DNA of 33,627 nt from an uncultured Legionella sp. (lineage in GTDB: Bacteria; Pseudomonadota; Gammaproteobacteria; Legionellales; Legionellaceae), in contig CAMFHA010000023.1 in assembly GCA_945952115.1 (NCBI GenBank), positions 1-33,627 of the forward strand, given 5' to 3'. Shown in pieces: positions 15,334 to 22,771 of the stretch (position 1 is its first letter; each line of letters begins with the position of its first letter). Made by a program: the position numbers and the translations under genes. A model generated the notes under the pieces. It was not told the origin of the DNA. It did no database searches and saw nothing but the letters and a program-made list of their open reading frames with translations.

Positions 15334-17001
15334 ATGTTTATTAAAAGCCTAATAAAAAGCTTTTCTTCCTGGAGCTCTTCTAAAAATCGTCTTGCGGTTC
15401 CGGTGAGCATTGCTGATTTCGATGTTTATAAAGAACAAGAAATTCCGGAAGAGATTGCGCGAAAGATAAGCGAAGCTACTTCTAGTGTGCGTATGTGTTT
15501 TTATAAATTTCATGCCAGTTCTAATGGTGGTAGTAAAATTATCAAGGCATTTAAGGCTCTGGCTGAAAAATCATCCGAAACTCAACCTATTCATGTAAGT
15601 ATTTTATTAAATGAGCGAGGAGTTTTTGCTCAGCAGCTGTATAAAGTAAATGAAAAAAGTGGTTTAGAAGAATTAGCTGCTTTGCAAAAACAGTTTCCTC
15701 ATTTCAAAATAAAAATACATTATCATCGAGCCAAAGCGCTAGATACGTATCATGCTAAGACAATTGTTATCGATCCTGATCAGCGATCACCCCATATTTT
15801 TTTCTGTGGAGGTGATATACAAAAAGCGAATGATCCGGCTCGTCATCAATATGAAACAGCATTGATGGTTCAAAGTAGAGAAATGGCACTGGTCGCTGCA
15901 AGAGATTTTGATAATTTAGTACATGCTGTATCTACTCAAGTAAATAATTCTTTTGCTTCAATGATGCAGAGGTTAACTCGCTCGGACTTATTAACTACCC
16001 AAGCAACGAAAGCTACTCATAATGCTTTATACCTAAGTAGTCGAGCACAGGGTAATCCTTTGAATGCATGGGGTATGTCTCCGTTTAAAAAAGCACTTAT
16101 AGAAAGTATTCAAGATGCAAAAAGTGAAATTCATTTGCTGACACCCAATTTGAATGATAAAAATATTATTTATGAATTAGCTCAAGCTGCAAATCGTGGT
16201 GTGCAAATTAAATTAGTGATGGGAAAACATCATAACGATCAGGTAGAACAATTTTTTGGTGGCACTAATTTAAGTAATATTAACTACCTAGATTCTTTAA
16301 TTAATAAAAAACACAAATCCTTTTTACGGATACATTGGGCAAAGAATCCAAAGACCAATACCCTAGTATTACATGGAGATGAATATACCATGCATGGAAA
16401 GTTTTGCATGGTGGATAAAAAGTTATTATTAATGGGCTCTTCGCCTCTAGATAAACAAGCGATGCAATGTTCGCGCGAAATTGATGCCGTAATGCAAATA
16501 CCTAGCTCTAAAAAAGCAGACGATATTTTAAATAAATTATTTAATACACCTTATGCATTAGGTGGAGATTATTACGTAGATAAAATAATTAACCTTCTTG
16601 CCAAAGAGCATCGGCGTTTGCTGCACTATTCAGATCCCATTGCTCAAAATAAGGTAATTGCTTTAGAGCGAGTGCTCACTGAATTAAATGCCCCAAGCGT
16701 TACTGCTACGATGGCATTGACGATGCTGAATGATATACGTCCTGTAATAAAAGTAAAAAGACATTCATGGCATTGGGTTGAACCTAAATCATTGAAAACT
16801 TTAGATCAATGTAGGATGTTATGTACGTGTTCTTCAAGTGCTTTAGATGATGAAGAATATAGACAGGCTACTTTAATAAAAGAACAATTAAACGCTCCTT
16901 TGTATAATTCAGTTCAAAGAGAAACAGAACAAAAAAATAAGGTAAAATCATTTGAAGTAGAGCACACAACATTTCGGAACAACTCTTCGCCGTTTCGTTA
17001 A
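15334..17001 (+). CDS. Phospholipase D-like protein with two HKD motifs
   Basis: This 555-residue protein has two catalytic HxKxxxxD motifs: His140-Lys142-Asp147 in YHAKTIVIDP and His354-Lys356-Asp361 in MHGKFCMVDKK. Each is followed by the expected Gly/Ser stretch (FFCGGD, LMGSSPLD). The pair should form one active site that hydrolyses or transfers phosphodiesters, as in phospholipase D and cardiolipin synthase. No signal peptide or membrane helix is visible, unlike true cardiolipin synthases. The about 130 residues after the second motif are helical and unknown. Given the apparent host-associated lifestyle it could be a secreted effector, but I see no decisive C-terminal signal. Confidence 0.85.
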   Translation: MFIKSLIKSFSSWSSSKNRLAVPVSIADFDVYKEQEIPEEIARKISEATSSVRMCFYKFHASSNGGSKIIKAFKALAEKSSETQPIHVSILLNERGVFAQQLYKVNEKSGLEELAALQKQFPHFKIKIHYHRAKALDTYHAKTIVIDPDQRSPHIFFCGGDIQKANDPARHQYETALMVQSREMALVAARDFDNLVHAVSTQVNNSFASMMQRLTRSDLLTTQATKATHNALYLSSRAQGNPLNAWGMSPFKKALIESIQDAKSEIHLLTPNLNDKNIIYELAQAANRGVQIKLVMGKHHNDQVEQFFGGTNLSNINYLDSLINKKHKSFLRIHWAKNPKTNTLVLHGDEYTMHGKFCMVDKKLLLMGSSPLDKQAMQCSREIDAVMQIPSSKKADDILNKLFNTPYALGGDYYVDKIINLLAKEHRRLLHYSDPIAQNKVIALERVLTELNAPSVTATMALTMLNDIRPVIKVKRHSWHWVEPKSLKTLDQCRMLCTCSSSALDDEEYRQATLIKEQLNAPLYNSVQRETEQKNKVKSFEVEHTTFRNNSSPFR

Positions 17002-17073
17002 ATCCCCTTTCTTTTTGATTAAAAATTAATCTTAACGTATAATTAATATACTCTTATTGGCTGGGATGCAAAT

Positions 17074-17346
17074 ATGAATAAATTAGGCCTTGCAATGGTT
17101 GTCAGTACTCCTTTATTACTTTTAGCGGGTTGTGTCACCACAGTAGATACTGTAGGGGTTAATACAGTAGTTTATAACCCTGGCTATGCCGTAGTGTACG
17201 ATCCAGGTTATAGTGATGATTATGTGTACTCCGTAGGATATTATAATAATCGTCCATATTGGGGAAATAACTATTACTATTACAATACAGGTTATGTATG
17301 GGGAGCTAATGGTTATTGGGGTGGTGGCTTCTACAATGGATATTAG
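17074..17346 (+). CDS. Small Tyr/Gly-rich lipoprotein
   Basis: The product has 90 residues. MNKLGLAMVVSTPLLLLAGC is a textbook lipoprotein signal with lipobox LAGC. The mature part is extremely rich in Tyr, Gly and Asn (YNPGYAVVYDPGYSDDYVY, NNYYYYNTGYVWGANGYWGGG) and lacks recognisable domains. It is likely anchored in the outer membrane on the periplasmic side or exposed on the surface. It follows the PLD-like gene by 72 bp on the same strand and is followed by a large inverted-repeat element. The function is unknown; low-complexity Tyr/Gly proteins of this size occur in many gammaproteobacteria. Confidence 0.85.
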   Translation: MNKLGLAMVVSTPLLLLAGCVTTVDTVGVNTVVYNPGYAVVYDPGYSDDYVYSVGYYNNRPYWGNNYYYYNTGYVWGANGYWGGGFYNGY

Positions 17347-17394
17347 TTAATAGTCATCTAATTACTGGACTGCGGAATACCGAGTGTAAAGCAA

Positions 17395-17650
17395 GTTGGG
17401 TCATTTTAACCTAATGGCGCTGCCTTAAGGACGTTTTTCCTGCTTTACGCTGAACCGTTCGGCCTGAGGAGGAAGCGGCAAGCTTCCGTCTCGAAGGCGT
17501 GATGCGGTGCTAAGCCTTCGAGACGCTGCTATCGCTGCTCCTCAGGCCGAACGGTTTCGGTGTAAAACCTCTTAACTTAACGACAGTGAAAGGAGGTAGA
17601 AAGCTGGGATAAAGCCTTAAGGCAGCGCCATTAGGTCATTTTGACCCAAC
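17395..17650. repeat. 256-bp nested inverted-repeat element
   Basis: The 36-bp ends (17395-17430 and 17615-17650) are reverse complements with only a few mismatches. Nested inside are perfect pairs 17453-17471/17538-17556 and 17487-17498/17514-17525. The whole can fold into one long branched stem. It is GC-richer than its surroundings, has no ORF, and fills the space between the convergent lipoprotein and efp genes, ending 7 bp from the efp stop. A MITE-like origin is likely; it may act as a bidirectional transcription barrier. Confidence 0.8.
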
Positions 17651-17656
17651 ATAAAA

Positions 17657-18226
17657 TTATTCTTTTGCACGAGAAACGTATTCACCTTTGCGGGTGTCTA
17701 CTTTAATTAATTCTCCAGTTTGTACAAATAAAGGGACTCGTACTACAGCACCAGTTTCTAAAATAGCTGGTTTGCCACCACCGCCAGACGTGTCGCCGCG
17801 TACTCCAGGATCAGTTTCTGTGATAGCTAGAATAACAAAAGTAGGTGGCAGCACTTGAATTGGTTCATTATTCCATAAAGTAATCACGCAAATATCTTGA
17901 TCTTTTAGCCATTGAGCTGCTTCTCCGACTATAGCTTCGCTCATTGCATATTGTTCAAAATTATCAGGAACCATGAAATGCCATTGTTCGCCATCGTTGT
18001 AGAGGTATTGCATTTCAACATCAGCCACATCAGCAGAAGAAAGAGTCTCGTTTGATTTAAATGTCCGCTCAACAACACGACCAGTTTTTAAATTACGAAT
18101 TCTAATTCGAGTAAAAGCCTGTCCTTTTCCTGGTTTAACAAACTCACAATCAATAATATTGCACGGGGCATCGTCGATCATTACTTTCAAACCATTTTTT
18201 AATTCGTTCGTGCTATAGGTTGCCAT
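17657..18226 (-). CDS. efp: Translation elongation factor P
   Basis: EF-P binds stalled ribosomes and rescues synthesis of polyproline stretches. From ATG 18224-18226, which has GGAG 7 nt upstream, the protein has 189 residues, the usual size. An upstream in-frame start would add 16 unconserved residues. The KOW-like domain I contains [10 protein letters not shown] with the modifiable Lys34 at the tip. The two OB domains follow, with conserved [29 protein letters not shown] and the C-terminal GEYVSR. The divergent neighbour epmB makes the beta-lysine used for Lys34 modification, so the two genes share a 71-bp promoter region. Confidence 0.98.
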   Translation of the reverse strand: MATYSTNELKNGLKVMIDDAPCNIIDCEFVKPGKGQAFTRIRIRNLKTGRVVERTFKSNETLSSADVADVEMQYLYNDGEQWHFMVPDNFEQYAMSEAIVGEAAQWLKDQDICVITLWNNEPIQVLPPTFVILAITETDPGVRGDTSGGGGKPAILETGAVVRVPLFVQTGELIKVDTRKGEYVSRAKE

Positions 18227-18297
18227 TCGTTCTCCATAGTTGAGATTTTGTTTTATTTTCGCTAAAGTTCGCACAGTTTATCAAGTCTGTACAATTA

Positions 18298-19296
18298 ATG
18301 CGAGATTCCTCTTTGAGTTGGCAAAAAAAATTAGCGCAGGGCTTTTCTTCGGCAAATGAATTATTAAGCTACTTAGGATTACCTGCTTCAAATACGAGTT
18401 TAGTTGAAAAGCAGTTTTCAAGCCGCATTCCATTGAGTTTTGCGCGACGAATGCAAAAAGAAAATCCGCAAGATCCTTTATTATTGCAAGTGTTAGCATC
18501 TCAGCAAGAATTGGAAGAAGTTCCTGGTTATGGTGTTGATCCATTAGATGAAGCTCAATCAAATCCTCTAAAAGGATTAATACATAAATATCATGGGCGA
18601 GTTTTATTAACACTCACGGGTGCTTGTGCAGTCAATTGTCGCTATTGTTTCCGACGTCATTTTCCTTATCATGATAATAATCCTGGTCGTTTAGGTTGGG
18701 AGCCAGTGATTGAGTACTTGAAAAAAGATCCTACTATTACAGAGGTCATTTTAAGTGGTGGTGATCCTTTGCTAGCGAGTAATTTAATGATAGAGCAGTT
18801 GCTGCGCATGCTTGAAGAAATTCCTCATCTCCACACACTGCGGATTCATTCTCGTATTCCAGTGGTGTTTCCTGAGCGTATTGATACAGAGTTACTTCAT
18901 TTATTAAAAACGTCACGTTTAAATAAAGTGGTTGTTCTGCATTGCAATCATGCACAAGAGCTTGATGATGAAGTAAAACAAGTATGCGAGCAATTAAAAC
19001 AAGTTAATTGTCATTTGTTGAATCAATCTGTTTTATTGGCAGGGATTAATGATGATCCAGAATTATTAAGTACCTTAAGCCAGACTTTATTTTCTTATGG
19101 AGTTTTACCTTATTATTTACATGTATTAGATAAAGTAAAAGGTGCTGCACATTTTGATCTTCCTCGGAATAAAGCAAAAGCAATCTATAAACGCTTACAA
19201 GCTTTATTACCAGGATATCTGGTTCCTCGATTAGCTTGCGAAGAACCGGGGAAATTAAATAAAACTTTAATTCTAGAAAACGCCGTTGAATCCTAG
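18298..19296 (+). CDS. epmB: EF-P (R)-beta-lysine synthase, radical SAM lysine 2,3-aminomutase
   Basis: EpmB (YjeK) converts L-alpha-lysine to (R)-beta-lysine, which EpmA attaches to EF-P Lys34. The 332-residue length fits EpmB rather than the longer catabolic KamA. The radical SAM cysteines are Cys110, Cys114 and Cys117 in GACAVNCRYCFRRHFPY. SGGDPLLASN and RIHSRIPVVFPERID are the family's SAM and PLP-region motifs. The C-terminal part has LPYYLHVLDKVKGAAHFDL, as in aminomutases. It is divergent from efp. epmA is not in this window. Confidence 0.96.
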   Translation: MRDSSLSWQKKLAQGFSSANELLSYLGLPASNTSLVEKQFSSRIPLSFARRMQKENPQDPLLLQVLASQQELEEVPGYGVDPLDEAQSNPLKGLIHKYHGRVLLTLTGACAVNCRYCFRRHFPYHDNNPGRLGWEPVIEYLKKDPTITEVILSGGDPLLASNLMIEQLLRMLEEIPHLHTLRIHSRIPVVFPERIDTELLHLLKTSRLNKVVVLHCNHAQELDDEVKQVCEQLKQVNCHLLNQSVLLAGINDDPELLSTLSQTLFSYGVLPYYLHVLDKVKGAAHFDLPRNKAKAIYKRLQALLPGYLVPRLACEEPGKLNKTLILENAVES

Positions 19297-19322
19297 CAAG
19301 TTATTTTTTCTGGCCCCCTTAA

Positions 19323-21404
19323 TTAAATAGCGTTTTCTTTATCCTCATAAAGCGTAATTAATTTTTCTTGTGCACTGTTATTGCCTTCAACGCAGGGTTT
19401 ATAGCTACCATTACTTTGCATTTCCCACGTATTACTGTTGTCTTTTAAGTAGTTTTTTATGATTTCATTTTTAATTCGTTTACGGCATTCTTCATTAAAA
19501 ATAGGAAACATGATTTCAATTCGGTTATACAGATTCCGTTCCATCAAATCAGCACTAGAGCAAAAATAATGTTCAGTATCTAGAATACGAAAATAATATA
19601 TTCGATGATGTTCTAGAAAACGCCCCACAAAAGAGAGCACGCGAATATTATCTGATACTCCTTCTAGTCCAGGCTTTAAACAACAGACGCCTCGGACTAA
19701 TAAATTAATTTTTACTCCTGCTTGAGATGCCTTGTATAATGCTTGAATGGTTATTTTATCCGTCAATCCATTTACTTTAATTAGGATTTCAGTTTCTTGA
19801 CCATTAGCTGCTGCATTAGTACATTCGTCAATCAGCTGTAATAAGGTTTTTTGTAGAGTAAAAGGAGCGTGACTTAAGGCTTTTAATTTGACTACTCGCC
19901 CTAAGCCGGTTAATTGCTGAAATATAATTTGTACATCAGAGGCAATAGTTGGTTCACAAGTAAGCAAGCCTAAATCAGTATATCTTTTTGCTGTTTGTTC
20001 ATGATAATTCCCGGTACTTAAATGTACATAACGCTTCAATTTGCCGTGGGTCCGTCGTACTATTAAGGTCATTTTTGCATGCGTTTTATAACCTACAACT
20101 CCATATAAAACTAAGACGCCTGCTGCATGAAGTTTATTTGCTAATTTTAAATTGGACTCCTCATCAAAACGGGCTCTTAATTCTATAACTGCTGTGACCT
20201 CTTTGCCTGAATGCGCAGCATCCACTAAAGCATCCACCATGATTGATTCAGAATGAGTCCGGTATAAAGTCTGGTTAATTGCTAAAACATTGGGATCGCT
20301 GGCTGCTTGGCGTAGAAAATCAATTACTAGATCAAAGCTTTGATAAGGATGGTGTAATAAAATATCTTGATTATCGATAATATTAAACAAATTGCGTTCG
20401 CCATGGGGGAACGTTGGATACTGGGCAATAAAAGATGGATAATTTAAATCGGGTCTATCTATGCTATTGATAGCATTCATATAACGCTGAATATTAACCG
20501 GGCCATCACAGAAATAGGTGTCTTCATAATGTAAATGATATTTTTGCAATAAAAAATCCGTAATTTGTTCAGGGCATTGGTTTTCAATTTCCAAACGAAC
20601 TACATGCCCATAGTGGCGAGAAAAAATTTCTCGTTGTACAGCTTTGGCCAGATCATCAATTTCCTCTTCACGTAAGAACAAATCGCTATTTCTTGTTAAC
20701 CGAAAAGAATAACACCCGCTAATCTCCATGCCGGGAAATAAGCTATTGACATGAGTTTTTATAATTGAAGACAAATAAACAAAATAGTGACCATCTCCAC
20801 ATAATTCAGAAGGAAGATGAATCATCCGAGGTATAGTCCGAGGGGCATGGACTACAGCGTAATCAATGTTTCTTTCAAAAGCATCTTTACCACTTAAAGA
20901 AATAATAAAATTTAAACTTTTATTAATTAATCGAGGTAAGGGATGGGCAAGATCTAATGCGATAGGACTAATAATGGGCTGAATTTCATGTTTAAAATAA
21001 TGTTTGGCCCAAATATGAATGTCATCTGTCCATTGATGCGTATCTAGAAAATGAATATTTTCTTTGCTTAAAGCAGGAAGCAGTTGCTTATTAAAAATGC
21101 TATATAACTCATCAATCAGTAAATGTACTTTTTGACTGATCTGGCTGTACACTTCATCTGGGCGCAAACCATCAATAGTAAGTTTTCTTGATGACATAGC
21201 AATTTTTTCTTTAAGACCTGCTACTCGTATTTCAAAAAATTCATCTAAGTTGCTACTGCAAATACTAAGAAAACGCATCCTTTCTAATAGAGGAACACGT
21301 TCATCCTTAGCGAGCATTAAGACCCGTTGGTTAAATGCTATCGCAGAAAATTCTCTGTTAATATAGTACTCGGGATTATCCAATAATATATTATCCATCT
21401 GCAC
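19323..21404 (-). CDS. ppk1: Polyphosphate kinase 1
   Basis: PPK1 reversibly polymerises the gamma-phosphate of ATP into inorganic polyphosphate. The 693-residue length is typical. The N-domain has YINREFSAIAFNQRVL and SSNLDEFFEIRVAGLKE. The catalytic core shows the phospholipase-D-like histidines: His442 in GYKTHAKMTLIVRR (the autophosphorylated site of the family) and His599 in FLEHHRIYYF, with STGNYHEQTAKRYTDLGLL between. GTG 21402-21404 is taken as the start because AAGGA lies 6 nt upstream; ATG 21398 is a close alternative. It is the last gene of a run with a CHR transporter (19-bp gap) and an unknown protein. Confidence 0.97.
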   Translation of the reverse strand: MQMDNILLDNPEYYINREFSAIAFNQRVLMLAKDERVPLLERMRFLSICSSNLDEFFEIRVAGLKEKIAMSSRKLTIDGLRPDEVYSQISQKVHLLIDELYSIFNKQLLPALSKENIHFLDTHQWTDDIHIWAKHYFKHEIQPIISPIALDLAHPLPRLINKSLNFIISLSGKDAFERNIDYAVVHAPRTIPRMIHLPSELCGDGHYFVYLSSIIKTHVNSLFPGMEISGCYSFRLTRNSDLFLREEEIDDLAKAVQREIFSRHYGHVVRLEIENQCPEQITDFLLQKYHLHYEDTYFCDGPVNIQRYMNAINSIDRPDLNYPSFIAQYPTFPHGERNLFNIIDNQDILLHHPYQSFDLVIDFLRQAASDPNVLAINQTLYRTHSESIMVDALVDAAHSGKEVTAVIELRARFDEESNLKLANKLHAAGVLVLYGVVGYKTHAKMTLIVRRTHGKLKRYVHLSTGNYHEQTAKRYTDLGLLTCEPTIASDVQIIFQQLTGLGRVVKLKALSHAPFTLQKTLLQLIDECTNAAANGQETEILIKVNGLTDKITIQALYKASQAGVKINLLVRGVCCLKPGLEGVSDNIRVLSFVGRFLEHHRIYYFRILDTEHYFCSSADLMERNLYNRIEIMFPIFNEECRKRIKNEIIKNYLKDNSNTWEMQSNGSYKPCVEGNNSAQEKLITLYEDKENAI

Positions 21405-21423
21405 TTCAATTCCTTATTTAACG

Positions 21424-21951
21424 CTATATTAAAAAATAACTCACGGCAATAAACGCAAGAAAACCGTAAAATGGTGATAAATCCCAAAAGGCTAAAGCTA
21501 AAAAAAAGATAAAACAGCTAATAGCAATGGGAAGGGAATAATTAAGATTTACAATGCTTTGCGCAATAGAGAATGTTGCTGCTGCCAATAAGGCAAGCGC
21601 TCCATATTGAACAGCAATCATTATTTTTCGTGTTATAGGCCCATCATGGCTTGTTAACCAATGATATCCCAGTGCTGCCAAAATTAAACCCGGAACATTA
21701 AGTGCCAATACTGCAACAATGAGGCCAGCAATTCCTGCAGCTTTATATCCAATTAAAGCCGATAATTTTACTGCTGTTAATCCTGGAAAAAGAAAACTGG
21801 TACCCACCATGGCAACGAATTCTTCAGGACTTATCCAATGACGATAATTTACTGCTTCATATTCTAGAAGCTTCAGCATAGAATTACCTCCACCTAAAGA
21901 GATGAGGCCAATTTTTGTGAAGCTATAAAAAAGTAAGAGTAAGTTATTCAT
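21424..21951 (-). CDS. Single-domain CHR (chromate ion transporter) family protein
   Basis: The product has 175 residues and one CHR domain. Family marks are FTKIGLISLGGGNSMLKLLE at the N-terminus, then WISPEEFVAMVG, the FPGLTAVKLSALIGYKAAG helix and NVPGLILAALG. Short-chain CHR proteins usually work as a pair of adjacent genes encoding opposite-topology halves; here only one half is seen. The neighbour upstream is not a second CHR domain. It may work as a homodimer, have a partner elsewhere, or transport an anion other than chromate. It overlaps the upstream gene by 8 bp and precedes ppk1 by 19 bp, so the three are probably co-transcribed. Confidence 0.85.
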   Translation of the reverse strand: MNNLLLLFYSFTKIGLISLGGGNSMLKLLEYEAVNYRHWISPEEFVAMVGTSFLFPGLTAVKLSALIGYKAAGIAGLIVAVLALNVPGLILAALGYHWLTSHDGPITRKIMIAVQYGALALLAAATFSIAQSIVNLNYSLPIAISCFIFFLALAFWDLSPFYGFLAFIAVSYFLI

Positions 21952-22561
21952 AATGTTGGATGAATTTTTTTAGGAAACTCACATAATCCTCAGTATTTTT
22001 TTTTCCCAATAAATGGGTGCTGATGGATTCCACTAAAACGCGGGATCTTCCTTCAACACATAGTGTAAAATAATTTATTGAATTTATTTCAATTTTTGCT
22101 AGCTCTAATTTAACATTAGGTTGTGTAGAAAATTTATAGCTAAAAGATTCTTTTTTGACAGAAATTGGTTTGCTTTGTTTTGATTCAAGCATGATGTTTT
22201 TTATATCTGCTTTGAATTCCTCATGAGGTGGTTTATTTAAGTCAGAGAGATTTAGCTTTTGTCCAAAGCCTAAAGAATAGCGCCCTTTTTTAATTAAAGG
22301 TTTATAAATCAACTCATTACGCCTGTTTTTTATATTATAATTTTGCTTTAGAAGATAATATTCATCTTTTTTTTGTTTGTGTTGATAATGAGTCAACTCA
22401 AGCAAAGATTTATCTAAAAGATTCAAAGAGATAATTTCTGTTTCTGACCAGAAAAAGCGAGCTTCCCATTTTAATTCATCTTCTTTTTCTTTAGCTAAAT
22501 TAGATAAAGTAAAATTAGAGCTAGAAGTGAATTCAAAATTCCAAACCAGCCTGTTCGTCAT
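21944..22561 (-). CDS. Hypothetical protein, possibly CYTH-like
   Basis: The 205-residue cytosolic product starts MTNRLVWNFEF; ATG 22579 would add six residues but lacks a ribosome-binding site. No signal or membrane helix is present. It is rich in alternating charged/hydrophobic strands: KWEARFFW, YYLLKQNYNIKNRRNELIYKPLI, YSLGFGQKLNL, KLELAKIEI and YFTLCVEGRS. Paired basic strands followed by YKP and an acidic strand near the end are reminiscent of CYTH/triphosphate tunnel enzymes, but the classic ExExK is not clear, so this is only a suggestion. It overlaps the CHR gene by 8 bp and is upstream of ppk1, a fitting context for a polyphosphate-binding protein. Confidence 0.6.
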   Translation of the reverse strand: MTNRLVWNFEFTSSSNFTLSNLAKEKEDELKWEARFFWSETEIISLNLLDKSLLELTHYQHKQKKDEYYLLKQNYNIKNRRNELIYKPLIKKGRYSLGFGQKLNLSDLNKPPHEEFKADIKNIMLESKQSKPISVKKESFSYKFSTQPNVKLELAKIEINSINYFTLCVEGRSRVLVESISTHLLGKKNTEDYVSFLKKFIQHYE

Positions 22562-22624
22562 AAAGCCTGTTAGTGTCATTAGAATATAAAAAGTATATAC
22601 TAGTATATTATCTTGGGTATATAT

Positions 22625-22731
22625 ACCCCTAATTATTCAAAATGTTATTTTTGGTCTTTTGCTTTTCACGTTAAAGCTGTTAACGCAAAAATCAAGCTGT
22701 CCAAAACATGGCATTGTGAATGATTAGGGGT
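22625..22731. repeat. 107-bp element with 20-bp terminal inverted repeats, upstream of fadE
   Basis: The ends 22625-22644 and 22712-22731 pair at 18 of 20 positions (ACCCCTAATyATTCAmAATG). The same CCCC(T)AATCATT...AAAATG motif forms the palindrome at 2712-2750. It lies in the divergent space between the unknown gene and fadE and may carry promoter or operator sequence. It has no coding capacity. Confidence 0.65.
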
Positions 22732-22771
22732 GTGGAAAGACAAATAATAAAAAGCAAGGGAAGGTATTCTA

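Noticed and set aside
15334..17001. Housekeeping cardiolipin synthase as the call for the PLD-like gene
   Set aside because: It lacks the N-terminal membrane helices expected of cardiolipin synthase A, so I kept the broader PLD-like call.
17395..17650. CRISPR or toxin-antitoxin content in the nested repeat region
   Set aside because: Repeats are inverted and nested, not direct with regular spacers, and there is no ORF.
18281..18955. Minus-strand frames opposite epmB
   Set aside because: epmB motifs are complete on the plus strand; these are shadows.
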